Under the pieces are notes generated by a model. The model worked only from the letters and a program-made list of their open reading frames with translations. It ran no database searches and was not told where the DNA came from. A program made the position numbers and the translations under genes. A DNA stretch of 64,000 nucleotides from an uncultured Eubacteriales bacterium (GTDB lineage: Bacteria > Bacillota > Clostridia > Oscillospirales > Acutalibacteraceae). This document shows, piece after piece, positions 8,870 through 17,455 of this stretch. The DNA lies in assembly GCA_934466515.1 (NCBI GenBank), contig CAKSLH010000006.1:1-64000 (forward strand). The letters run 5' to 3'. Numbering within the stretch: the stretch's first letter is position 1; each line of letters begins with the position of its first letter.

Positions 8870-9726
8870 ATAAAATAATTGAAGTTAAAAACGCCGCTTT
8901 TGAATACAGCGACGGCGAAAAGAAAAAATCCGTTATAAAAGATATGTCGGTTTCCTTTGAAAAGGGAAGCTTTACGGTGATTTTAGGGCATAACGGCTCG
9001 GGAAAATCAACCCTTGCTAAGCTTTTAAACGGACTCTATAAGCCTGATTCGGGTGATGTTTTTGTCGACGGTATAAACACAAGAGACGAGAAAAACGAAA
9101 TCGAAATAAAGCGCAGGGTAGGAATGGTCTTTCAAAACCCCGATAATCAACTTGTCGCCTCAATCGTTGAGGACGATGTTGCTTTCGGTCCCGAAAATTT
9201 AGGGCTGACTCCCGAAGAAACCGAAAAACGGGTGGACGATGCCTTAAAGGCTGTCGATATGTTCGAGTTCAAGAAAAAAACTCCTCACCACCTTTCGGGC
9301 GGACAAAAGCAGAGAATAGCCATTGCAGGCGTTATTGCAATGATGCCCGAATGTATAGTCTTAGACGAGCCTACGGCTATGCTTGACCCGAAGGGCAGAA
9401 AAGAGATAATTGAGTCTGTAGAAAGGCTTAACCGTGAAAAGGGAATAACGGTTATTCTTATAACTCATTTTATGGAAGAGGCTCAGAATGCGGACAGGGT
9501 TATAGTTATGGACGACGGAAGGATTATTGCCGATTCAACGCCTAAGGATGTCTTTTCTGATATAGGACTTTTAAAAAGAGCAGGGCTTGATGTTCCTCAG
9601 ACTACGGAGCTTCTTTACCTGCTTAAGGAAAACGGTGTAAATGTAAAAACTCAGGCTATTTCTATAGAAGAAGCAGCGGACGAAATTATCAAAGCGCTTC
9701 ATTTGGAGGAAATAAAGTGTCAGTGA
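8866..9726 (+). CDS. ecfA1: Energy-coupling factor transporter ATPase EcfA1
   Basis: This is one of the two ABC ATPases of the energizing module of ECF vitamin/micronutrient importers; it pairs with EcfA2 and the membrane protein EcfT and is shared by many S components. Walker A starts at residue 41 (GHNGSGKS), the Q-loop is VFQNPDNQLV (the QNPD form is typical of EcfA1), the signature is LSGGQKQR and Walker B is CIVLDEPTA. The 286-residue length is usual. It overlaps both its neighbours. No S component gene is beside it, so substrate-binding subunits are presumably encoded elsewhere. Confidence 0.93.
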   Translation: MNKIIEVKNAAFEYSDGEKKKSVIKDMSVSFEKGSFTVILGHNGSGKSTLAKLLNGLYKPDSGDVFVDGINTRDEKNEIEIKRRVGMVFQNPDNQLVASIVEDDVAFGPENLGLTPEETEKRVDDALKAVDMFEFKKKTPHHLSGGQKQRIAIAGVIAMMPECIVLDEPTAMLDPKGRKEIIESVERLNREKGITVILITHFMEEAQNADRVIVMDDGRIIADSTPKDVFSDIGLLKRAGLDVPQTTELLYLLKENGVNVKTQAISIEEAADEIIKALHLEEIKCQ

Positions 9727-10577
9727 TTTTGGAAGTCAGAAATCTGACTCATACCTACGGAGAAAAAACTCCTTTTATAAACGACGCGATAAAAAACCTT
9801 AATTTTAAAATAAATAAAGGTGAAATTATCGGTATAATCGGGCATACGGGCTCGGGGAAATCCACCTTGGTTCAGCACCTGAACGGACTTTTAAAGCCGA
9901 CATCAGGAACTGTACTTCTTATGGATAAGGATATCTGGGCAGAGCCTAAGAAAATAAGAGATGTTAGATTTAAGGTAGGTCTTGTTTTTCAGTACCCCGA
10001 ATATCAGCTTTTTGAGGAAACCGTATTTGCGGATATCGCTTTCGGGCCGAAAAATATGGGAATTAAAGACTCAGAGCTTGAAAAAAGGGTTTATGAAATA
10101 GCAAATCTTGTCGGTATCAAGCCCGAATATATGGAAAAATCGCCTTTTGACCTTTCGGGCGGTGAAAAAAGAAGAGTCGCAATTGCGGGTGTTATGGCAA
10201 TGAGACCGGAGGTTCTTATTCTTGACGAGCCTGTTGCGGGGCTTGACCCGAAGGGCAGAGCCGATATTGTTGAAATTATAAAGAAATATGCGGCTGAATA
10301 TAATGCCACGGTTATGATAGTTTCTCATAATATGGAGGACATGGCTGTACTTGCCGATAAGCTCATTGTTATGAATAAGGGCGAGATCGACAGATTTGAT
10401 ACAACCTATAATGTTTTTTCGGACGCCGAGCATTTAAAAAGCATAGGGCTTAATGTTCCGATTGTAACAAATATTTTAAGAACGATAAAAGCTAAAGGCT
10501 ATGATGTAAGAGAGGATATCTTTACAGTCGGCGAAGCGCTTGAATACTTGTTGAAGGCAGGGTGCAAAAATGATTAA
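9717..10577 (+). CDS. ecfA2: Energy-coupling factor transporter ATPase EcfA2
   Basis: This second, paralogous ABC ATPase forms a heterodimer with EcfA1. Walker A is GHTGSGKST, the Q-loop is VFQYPEYQLF (the QYPE form is typical of EcfA2), the signature is LSGGEKRR and Walker B is LILDEPVAG. It starts at GTG, with GGAGGA six bases upstream inside the end of ecfA1. At 286 residues it equals EcfA1 in length, a coincidence: the two sequences differ clearly at the Q-loop and C terminus. It overlaps ecfT by eight bases. Confidence 0.93.
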   Translation: MSVILEVRNLTHTYGEKTPFINDAIKNLNFKINKGEIIGIIGHTGSGKSTLVQHLNGLLKPTSGTVLLMDKDIWAEPKKIRDVRFKVGLVFQYPEYQLFEETVFADIAFGPKNMGIKDSELEKRVYEIANLVGIKPEYMEKSPFDLSGGEKRRVAIAGVMAMRPEVLILDEPVAGLDPKGRADIVEIIKKYAAEYNATVMIVSHNMEDMAVLADKLIVMNKGEIDRFDTTYNVFSDAEHLKSIGLNVPIVTNILRTIKAKGYDVREDIFTVGEALEYLLKAGCKND

Positions 10578-11379
10578 GGATATAACCTTCGGACAGTATT
10601 TCGAAAGCAATTCATTTTTGCATAGGCTGGACCCGAGAGCAAAGCTTATTCTTCTTATTTTATATATTGTTTTCATTTTTCTTTGTAAAAATATATATTC
10701 GCTCCTTTTTTTGGCAGTTGTTTTTTTTGCTGTTATCTTTATTTCAAAGGTACCGATAACGATGTATCTTAAAAATCTTAAATCAATCCTGCCTATAGTT
10801 ATTTTTACAGGACTTATAAATCTTTTTTATAATGACAGCGGAAAAACGCTTTTTAATATTTTTAAACTTAAGGTCACTACCGGCGGAATATATCAGGCTT
10901 CTTTTATGTCGCTCAGAATTTTTCTGCTTATTCTGATAAGCTCGGTTTTGACCTATACAACTACGCCGAACGATTTGACCGACGCAATTGAAAATCTTCT
11001 AAAGCCCCTTTCTTTAATCGGGCTTTCGGTCGCCGTTCATACGCTTGCCATGATGATGACTATAGCTTTAAGATTTATCCCGACCTTGGTCGAAGAAACC
11101 CAGAAAATTATGAACGCTCAGAAGGCGCGCGGAGCCGACCTTGAAAACGGGAAATTTAAAGAAAGATTAAAAGCGCTTATTCCTATTCTTATTCCGCTGC
11201 TCATTTCTTCGGTCAGAAGAGCCTATGAGCTTGCGGAGGCTATGGAATGCCGCTGTTATAACGGCGGTGTGGGCAGAGTGAGGATGAAAAGACTTAAATA
11301 TTCTTTTTCCGATTTAATTGCTTTGGTTTTTTCGTTGGTTTCCTGCGCGGCAGTGATAATTATAAACATTAAGGTGTGA
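10570..11379 (+). CDS. ecfT: Energy-coupling factor transporter transmembrane protein EcfT
   Basis: EcfT is the membrane scaffold that links the ATPases to interchangeable S components. The 269-residue protein has several hydrophobic helices (two in residues 25-65, one near 75-95, one near 108-130, one at the C terminus). The coupling helices carry the family motifs KARGAD and MECRCY, where EcfT contacts the ATPases. The gene order ecfA1-ecfA2-ecfT-truA is widely conserved in Firmicutes, often next to ribosomal protein genes; here the ribosomal genes are absent. Confidence 0.93.
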   Translation: MIKDITFGQYFESNSFLHRLDPRAKLILLILYIVFIFLCKNIYSLLFLAVVFFAVIFISKVPITMYLKNLKSILPIVIFTGLINLFYNDSGKTLFNIFKLKVTTGGIYQASFMSLRIFLLILISSVLTYTTTPNDLTDAIENLLKPLSLIGLSVAVHTLAMMMTIALRFIPTLVEETQKIMNAQKARGADLENGKFKERLKALIPILIPLLISSVRRAYELAEAMECRCYNGGVGRVRMKRLKYSFSDLIALVFSLVSCAAVIIINIKV

Positions 11380-11383
11380 TTTT

Positions 11384-12115
11384 TTGAAGCGGATTCTTTT
11401 AAGACTTTCCTTTGACGGTACGGCTTATCACGGCTGGCAAATTCAGCCTAATGCTGTTACTGTTCAGTCGGTATTGCAGGAGTCCTTAAAAAAGCTTTTA
11501 GGCAGCGCAACCCCCGTTACAGGTTGCAGCAGAACAGACGCAGGCGTTCATGCCAGTGAATTCTGCGCTCATATTGACTGCAAGGATTCAATACCGAAAG
11601 AGGCATTTCTTTTAGGTCTTAATTCAATTCTTCCGCCGGATATTTCTGTTTTTGACTGCGAGCATGTAAGCTCCGATTTCCATGCTCGGTATTCTTGCAG
11701 AAAAAAAGAATATATTTATAATTTTTATACAGGTATTAAAAATCCTTTTAAGTCAAGATATGCGGTGCATATAAACACGCTTCCGGATATGAATGCCGCA
11801 GAAGCGGTATGCCGTTCAATTATAGGAACTCATGATTTTGTGAGCTTTTCGGGAAGTAAAAGGTCGGTTGAAAGCACTGTAAGAACAGTTTATGACTGCA
11901 CTTTTGAAAAGACAGGCTCCGATTACAGGCTGACTGTCAGTGCAGACGGCTTTTTATATAACATGGTGCGCATTATTGCCGGCACTGTTTATGAAGCGGG
12001 AATAGGTCTTAAAAATACAGAATGCGCAAATGAAGCATTTAAAACCAATGACCGCACGAGACTCGGGACAACTTTTCCCCCTCAGGGATTATTCTTAAAT
12101 AAGGTTTATTATTGA
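11384..12115 (+). CDS. truA: tRNA pseudouridine(38-40) synthase TruA
   Basis: TruA converts uridines 38-40 in the tRNA anticodon arm to pseudouridine. The 243-residue protein has the N-terminal LRLSFDGTAYHGWQ segment and the catalytic motif GCSRTDAGVHA, whose first Asp is the nucleophile. It starts at TTG just after AAGGTG. It directly follows ecfT, as is common in Firmicutes. The length is typical and nothing is missing. Confidence 0.95.
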   Translation: MKRILLRLSFDGTAYHGWQIQPNAVTVQSVLQESLKKLLGSATPVTGCSRTDAGVHASEFCAHIDCKDSIPKEAFLLGLNSILPPDISVFDCEHVSSDFHARYSCRKKEYIYNFYTGIKNPFKSRYAVHINTLPDMNAAEAVCRSIIGTHDFVSFSGSKRSVESTVRTVYDCTFEKTGSDYRLTVSADGFLYNMVRIIAGTVYEAGIGLKNTECANEAFKTNDRTRLGTTFPPQGLFLNKVYY

Positions 12116-12130
12116 AAGGCGGTGTGAATT

Positions 12131-13402
12131 TTGCCTGATTACAGAAAGAAAAAATTCGGTAAAGAAAAAAAGCCGATTAAAAAAACTGTTAAAAAGGAAA
12201 GAAAAAGAGAAAAAGAAATTATCTTTGAAGATGACCTTTTAAACGGTTCTTCTAAGGTAAAGGTTATTAAGGGAAAAAAGGTTGAAAGACAGAGAAAATT
12301 CAGAATTTTTTTAACAACCGTTGCTTTCTTATTTGCCGCAAATATTATCCTTTCCTTGATTTTGCCTGTGAATCTGATTGAAAATGTCAAAAATCTTTCA
12401 GCCGTTATAGGCTCTGGGAGCTTTCCTGTAGAGCTAAACGGACTTTCAACCATTGATACCAAGCAAAACACATCGGTTTTTTATATCCTTTCAGATACAG
12501 GCCTCACAGCTTATAACCGCTCGGGCAAGGAGGTCTATCACAGGCTTTGCGGTTATGAAAACCCTGTTATGAGCGTTAGCGAAACAAGAGTACTTGTTTA
12601 TGATCAGGGCGGAAATGAGCTTAGTATTTCAAATTTAAAAGAGGTAACAAATACATATAAGTCAGACGACCCGATTATCTGCGCGGCAGTTGGCAGAAAC
12701 GGCAGTTATGCTGTAGTTACTTCTTCGTCCGAATATGCCTCGACGGTAACCGTTTTCAACAGAAAATCAAAAAGGCTGTACACATGGAATTCGGCAAAAG
12801 AAATAATAAATAATGTTTGCGTATCCGCCGACGGAAAGAAAATAGGCGTTTCAACGATAACTACCGTAAACGGAAGATTTTCTTCTCATTTATATGTTTT
12901 AAGCTTTGAATCGGCAGATCCTGTCTATACGCTTGACCTTAAAGAAAAAACCGTAATTTCCTTAAAGGCGTCGGGCAGAAATCTGGTTGTCGGAGCGGAC
13001 GGGGGCTATGTAAGCTTTATAAACCTAAAAAAGAATTCTACGGTAACGCTTGAAAAAGAGCTTGATTTAAGCTATTATCGAAGCTATGGAAGAAAAAATC
13101 TTTTTGTTTTCAATCTTTCGAGCAATAAAAGTCAGAACACCGTTGTTATAACGGATTCAAACGGTAATAAAAAAGGTGAATTTCAGATAAATGAAACCAT
13201 AAGTGATATACAGCTGTTCGGCAGTCATATTTATTGTATCAGTGACACAAAAACATTTGTCTACGATTTAGACGGAACGCTTGTAAGAACAGGCGAGTGC
13301 GGTTACGGCTGTAAAAGGCTTGCTGTTACGGGAACATATTCCGTTGCGGTTATAACCGACACAAGTATGGATGAATTTGATATCAGCAAAAAGGAGAAGT
13401 GA
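12131..13402 (+). CDS. DUF5711 family membrane-anchored protein
   Basis: The 423-residue product has a very basic N-terminal tail (about 55 residues, many Lys/Arg), one transmembrane helix near residues 61-80, and a long extracytoplasmic domain of repeated beta-rich blocks (patterns such as YILSDTGLTAYN, AVVTSSSEYAST and LYVLSFES) that suggest a beta-propeller or WD-like fold. This matches the DUF5711 family of Clostridia, which has no known function. The start is TTG with AAGGCGGTG upstream. Its stop overlaps the start of the CvpA-family gene, so the two are translationally coupled. A role at the cell envelope is inference from topology only. Confidence 0.7.
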   Translation: MPDYRKKKFGKEKKPIKKTVKKERKREKEIIFEDDLLNGSSKVKVIKGKKVERQRKFRIFLTTVAFLFAANIILSLILPVNLIENVKNLSAVIGSGSFPVELNGLSTIDTKQNTSVFYILSDTGLTAYNRSGKEVYHRLCGYENPVMSVSETRVLVYDQGGNELSISNLKEVTNTYKSDDPIICAAVGRNGSYAVVTSSSEYASTVTVFNRKSKRLYTWNSAKEIINNVCVSADGKKIGVSTITTVNGRFSSHLYVLSFESADPVYTLDLKEKTVISLKASGRNLVVGADGGYVSFINLKKNSTVTLEKELDLSYYRSYGRKNLFVFNLSSNKSQNTVVITDSNGNKKGEFQINETISDIQLFGSHIYCISDTKTFVYDLDGTLVRTGECGYGCKRLAVTGTYSVAVITDTSMDEFDISKKEK

Positions 13403-14100
13403 TGATGTACGGCTTAAAGGCTCTTATTTTTGATATTATAGTTGTTGCAATTATATTGATTACAGCTTGGATGTCCTCTAAAAGAGGCTTTGTAAGAACG
13501 GTTATTGAGGTTGCCGGCTGTGTTCTCGCACTTATAATTTCGGTTTATGCAAGCAAGCCTGTTGCGGAATTCTGCTACAACAGATTTGTTGCAAACTCGG
13601 TGGAGAATTCCGTGAAAGGCGCTCTTGATGATGTAAAGACCGATTCAGCCTCGGCTGTGTGGGATTCGCTTCCCGAATATCTAAAAAAATATGCCGAATC
13701 CTTCGGAATAACAAAAGAAAAAATCGATGACGCCGCATCCAAAGCAACGGATGATAAAACCGAAGAGATTTCGGATCAAATAGCTGAAAGCACGGTTAAA
13801 CCCGTAGTTGTTAAGGCTCTTTCGGGTGTTATTTCGGCGGCAATGTTTGCAATTCTGTTTTTCCTTATAAAAATTCTTTCAAGGCTTATAAACGGAATGT
13901 TTAATATTTCGTTTGTGGGAAGTATTAACAGGCTTCTCGGCGGATTACTCGGTCTTGTTAAGGGAATGATATTTGCGGCACTTTTTATTCTTATAATCAA
14001 TTTTATCGTTGTCATATCAAAGGGCGGCATTTCGGTTTTGTCCGAGGATATGATTAACCAATCAATATTTTTTAAACTGTTTTCAAACCTTATAAAATAA
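13402..14100 (+). CDS. CvpA family membrane protein
   Basis: This 232-residue protein is of the colicin V production (CvpA) family: a helix at about residues 8-26, a second near 33-50, a long soluble insertion, and two more hydrophobic helices near 138-158 and 185-205. The SSKRGFVRTVIEVAG segment and the SINRLLGGLLGLVKG stretch fit the family. Its molecular role in Gram-positives is unknown. Three successive start codons are present (GTG 13399, ATG 13402, ATG 13405); the GTG is too close to AAGGAG, so one of the ATGs is used. It is coupled to the DUF5711 gene upstream. Confidence 0.8.
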   Translation: MMYGLKALIFDIIVVAIILITAWMSSKRGFVRTVIEVAGCVLALIISVYASKPVAEFCYNRFVANSVENSVKGALDDVKTDSASAVWDSLPEYLKKYAESFGITKEKIDDAASKATDDKTEEISDQIAESTVKPVVVKALSGVISAAMFAILFFLIKILSRLINGMFNISFVGSINRLLGGLLGLVKGMIFAALFILIINFIVVISKGGISVLSEDMINQSIFFKLFSNLIK

Positions 14101-14117
14101 AGGAGCAATTTGTAAAA

Positions 14118-16391
14118 ATGAAACTTTGTTCAAAATGCAAGCAACGACCGGCAGTTGTATTTATATCAAACCCTGCAAATCCGTCGGCTGAGCCTGAGGG
14201 ACTTTGCCTGATGTGCGCAAAATCTTTAGGCATAAAGCCGGTTGATGATATGCTCAAAAGCATGAATGTATCCGACGAGGATATTGAATTGATGAGCAAT
14301 CAGTTTATGGATATGATGAATGACGGCGAAATGCCTTTAGATGAAGAGCTAAATGATGAAACCTTTAACTTAGGCACCGCACCAGCAATTCCTTTTTTGA
14401 AAAATATTTTCGGTGCTTCTGCGGAAAGCGAGAACAAAACCGCCGAGCAAAAGCCGAATTCTTCTAAGCAGCCTAAAAAGAAGAAAAGAAGATATATCGA
14501 CCAATTCTGCACCAATTTGACCGAGAAAGCAAAGGACGGAAAGCTTGACAGAATTATAGGCAGGGAAAAAGAGCTTTACAGAACAATTCAGATTCTATCG
14601 CGCCGCTCAAAAAATAATCCTTGTTTAATCGGTGAACCGGGGGTAGGAAAAACCGCTATTGCCGAGGGTCTTGCGCTTAAGATCGCCGATAAGACTGCTC
14701 CTGCACGCCTGCTTGATAAAGAAATAATGCTTCTTGATTTAACAGGTCTTGTTGCAGGAACACAGTTTAGAGGTCAGTTTGAGGCAAGAGTAAAGGGCTT
14801 GCTTGAAGAGGTTAAGAGTGCGGGCAATATAATTCTATTTATTGATGAAATCCATAATCTTGTCGGAGCGGGAGATTCCGCTGAGGGCTCGATGAACGCG
14901 GCGAATATTTTAAAGCCTGCTCTTTCACGGGGTGAAATTCAGGTTATAGGAGCTACAACCTTTAAGGAATACAGAAAGTATATCGAAAAGGACGCGGCAT
15001 TAGAGCGCCGTTTTCAGCCTGTAACAATAGAAGAACCGTCCATTGAGGAAACCGTTGAGGTATTAAAGGGTGTTAAATCCTATTATGAGGGCTATCATAC
15101 GGTTGTTATTCCCGATGAAATTGTTAAAAAAGCCGTTTTGCTTTCGGAAAGATATATTACCGATAGATTTTTGCCCGATAAGGCTATAGATTTGCTTGAT
15201 GAGGCATGCGCGTGCACAAGCCTTGAAAATAAAGCCATAGACGAGCTTTATGAGGAAAATAAAAAGATAAATGACGCAACCAATAGATTGGAAGAGCTTG
15301 AAAGCAATGTCGAAAATCCCGATTTCGAAAAAATTGCGATTTTAAAATCGGATATAGAAAAATATAAGGCACATGCGCAGTCTCTTTATGAGCCTGCTTC
15401 CAATAATACGGTTACCGACGCTCAGCTTGCAAAGGTTATAGAGCTTTGGACGGGAATTCCCGCCGCAAAGGTTGAGCAAAGCGATTTAAAAAAGCTTGCC
15501 TCTTTGGAAGACGCTTTGAATAAGCGTGTAATAGGTCAGGAGGCGGCAACACATGCGGTTGCAAGCGCGGTTAAGCGTTCAAGAATTCAGACAAGCGCAC
15601 TGAGGCGCCCTGCGTCATTTATATTTGTAGGACCTACGGGCGTCGGCAAAACACAGCTTGTAAAAACTCTGTCCGAACAGCTTTTTGATACTCCCGAAAC
15701 CCTTATAAGGCTTGATATGTCAGAGTTTATGGAAAAGCACGCTGTTTCAAGACTTATCGGGGCGCCTCCCGGATATGTCGGATTTGACGAGGCAGGTCAG
15801 CTCACCGAAAAGGTAAGAAGAAAACCATATTCTGTTGTTTTGTTCGATGAAATCGAAAAGTCTCACCCAGATGTAATGAATGTTCTTCTTCAAATCCTTG
15901 ATGAGGGAAGAATAACCGACGCGCAGGGAAGAACGGTCAATTTCGAAAACACGATAATTGTTATGACCTCAAATGCAGGAAGCGAGAGAAACGATACGCT
16001 TTTAGGCTTTAATAAGACAGCCGAGCAGGCGTCAAAGGAAAAAGCGTTAAAAGCATTGAGCGAATTTTTAAGACCCGAGTTTTTGGCAAGGGTGGACGAA
16101 ATAGTAGTCTTTTCTCCGCTTGATAAGAAATCGCTTTCAAAAATTGCCGCTTTAATGTTAGACGAGCTTAAAACCGCCTTAAAGCTACGCGGAACAGATG
16201 TTACTGTTGGAGACGGTGTCTGCGATATAATCGCCGAAAAGTGCGACGGAAAGAAAACCGGCGCAAGAGAGCTTCGAAATATTATCAGAAATGAAATTGA
16301 AAATAAGGTCGTTGATTTGGTCATTGAAAATGACGGGGAATTAAGCCATATAGATGTTACAGCAAATCAGAATGAGATTGTTATAAAATAA
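14118..16391 (+). CDS. clpE: ClpE-like ATP-dependent Clp protease ATP-binding subunit
   Basis: This Hsp100 unfoldase is likely to feed substrates to ClpP. Residues 1-35 form a zinc-finger (CSKC and CLMC pairs), as in ClpE; the two Clp_N repeats of ClpC are absent. The first AAA+ domain has Walker A GEPGVGKT from residue 172. A short coiled segment near 375-420 replaces the longer M domain, and the second AAA+ domain has GPTGVGKT from residue 505. The LGF tripeptide at 629-631 corresponds to the ClpP-docking loop. At 757 residues it fits ClpE. It lies behind cvpA, not in a ctsR-mcsA-mcsB operon, and I see no CtsR-type repeat before it. ClpC-like is the alternative name. Confidence 0.82.
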   Translation: MKLCSKCKQRPAVVFISNPANPSAEPEGLCLMCAKSLGIKPVDDMLKSMNVSDEDIELMSNQFMDMMNDGEMPLDEELNDETFNLGTAPAIPFLKNIFGASAESENKTAEQKPNSSKQPKKKKRRYIDQFCTNLTEKAKDGKLDRIIGREKELYRTIQILSRRSKNNPCLIGEPGVGKTAIAEGLALKIADKTAPARLLDKEIMLLDLTGLVAGTQFRGQFEARVKGLLEEVKSAGNIILFIDEIHNLVGAGDSAEGSMNAANILKPALSRGEIQVIGATTFKEYRKYIEKDAALERRFQPVTIEEPSIEETVEVLKGVKSYYEGYHTVVIPDEIVKKAVLLSERYITDRFLPDKAIDLLDEACACTSLENKAIDELYEENKKINDATNRLEELESNVENPDFEKIAILKSDIEKYKAHAQSLYEPASNNTVTDAQLAKVIELWTGIPAAKVEQSDLKKLASLEDALNKRVIGQEAATHAVASAVKRSRIQTSALRRPASFIFVGPTGVGKTQLVKTLSEQLFDTPETLIRLDMSEFMEKHAVSRLIGAPPGYVGFDEAGQLTEKVRRKPYSVVLFDEIEKSHPDVMNVLLQILDEGRITDAQGRTVNFENTIIVMTSNAGSERNDTLLGFNKTAEQASKEKALKALSEFLRPEFLARVDEIVVFSPLDKKSLSKIAALMLDELKTALKLRGTDVTVGDGVCDIIAEKCDGKKTGARELRNIIRNEIENKVVDLVIENDGELSHIDVTANQNEIVIK

Positions 16392-16408
16392 CTTTGGGGA
16401 GGATTTTT

Positions 16409-17407
16409 ATGTATACAGAAAGACCCGATTACGGAAACGGTTACCGTATCAAGTATTTAAAAGGAATCGAAGAGGTTATAAATCAGCGCCGTGAGGAATG
16501 CGAAAAAAACCGAAGCGGGTTTATGAGGAATTTTTCCGAAAATCAGGAGGAATACAGAAAAAAGTATCTTGATATGCTTGGCTGGCCTCTTAATACCGAG
16601 CCGAAGGAAATCATATCTGTCACGAAAAGACTTGTTTTCGAAGACAATAACATGATTATCGAAAGAATTCAGTTAGAGCTTTTTAAGGATTATTTGTTTT
16701 ACGGAATTTTGTTTAGACATAAGACCGATAAAAAGCTTCCGCTTGTCATTTCTCAGCACGGCGGTTGGGGAACACCCGAATTCTGCAGCGGATTTTTCGA
16801 TACCGAAAATTACAATAATATGTCAATGCGCATATTTAATAAAGGTGTAAATGTTTTTGCTCCGCAGCTTTGCCTGTGGCAGATAAACAGATTCGGTCCC
16901 GATAATAAAAGAGACGAGCTTGACCTTAAGCTTAAACAGCTCGGTTCAAGTATTGCGGCTTTGGAAATTTATTCGATAAAGCGCTGTCTTGACTATTTTG
17001 AAAAAGAGCCTTATTGCTCAGGCGTTTTCGGAATGGCAGGTCTTTCCTACGGCGGTTTTTATACCCTTTATACAACAGCCGCCGATACGAGAATAAAATC
17101 TGCGCTTTCCTGCAGTCATTTTAATGACAGAATTAAGTACGGCTGGGCGAGTAAGTCATTCTTTAATGCGGCAAGTACATTTCTTGACGCCGAAACCGCG
17201 GCGCTTATAATGCCGAGACACCTCGCAATTGAGGTCGGCGATAATGATGAGCTTTTCACTCCCGAAACCGCACAAAATGAATTTGAGATACTTAAAGCTT
17301 ACGCAAAGGGACATGAGGATTGCTTTAAATTCCATATTTTTAAGGGCGTTCATGAATTCTGCCCCGAGAATGATGAAGCTATAGATTGGTTTATTTCAAA
17401 GCTTTAA
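16409..17407 (+). CDS. Alpha/beta hydrolase, prolyl-oligopeptidase/acetyl-esterase type
   Basis: This 332-residue cytoplasmic hydrolase has no signal peptide. The nucleophile elbow GLSYGG (S213), an acidic residue in GDNDE (D278 or D280) and H315 in GVHEFC make a plausible catalytic triad, and the oxyanion strand VISQHGGWG precedes a cap region. Substrates could be acetylated sugars, peptides or xenobiotic esters; the sequence does not decide. The ATG at 16409 is preceded by GGGGAGG, seven bases away; an upstream TTG (16394) would overlap that ribosome site and is rejected. It is the last gene of the long run that starts at ruvC and is followed by a terminator. Confidence 0.7.
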   Translation: MYTERPDYGNGYRIKYLKGIEEVINQRREECEKNRSGFMRNFSENQEEYRKKYLDMLGWPLNTEPKEIISVTKRLVFEDNNMIIERIQLELFKDYLFYGILFRHKTDKKLPLVISQHGGWGTPEFCSGFFDTENYNNMSMRIFNKGVNVFAPQLCLWQINRFGPDNKRDELDLKLKQLGSSIAALEIYSIKRCLDYFEKEPYCSGVFGMAGLSYGGFYTLYTTAADTRIKSALSCSHFNDRIKYGWASKSFFNAASTFLDAETAALIMPRHLAIEVGDNDELFTPETAQNEFEILKAYAKGHEDCFKFHIFKGVHEFCPENDEAIDWFISKL

Positions 17408-17413
17408 AAAAAG

Positions 17414-17454
17414 AAAACTGCTTTCGGCTTGGAAACCTTGCCGAAAGCAGTTTT
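17414..17454. terminator. Bidirectional terminator between the hydrolase and the AEC transporter
   Basis: A 15-bp perfect stem (17414-17428 with 17440-17454), with A-rich sequence before it and T-run after it, serves both converging genes. Confidence 0.88.
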
Positions 17455-17455
17455 T

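Noticed and set aside
16394..16408. TTG at 16394 as the hydrolase start
   Set aside because: It would consume the GGGGAGG ribosome site of the ATG at 16409.
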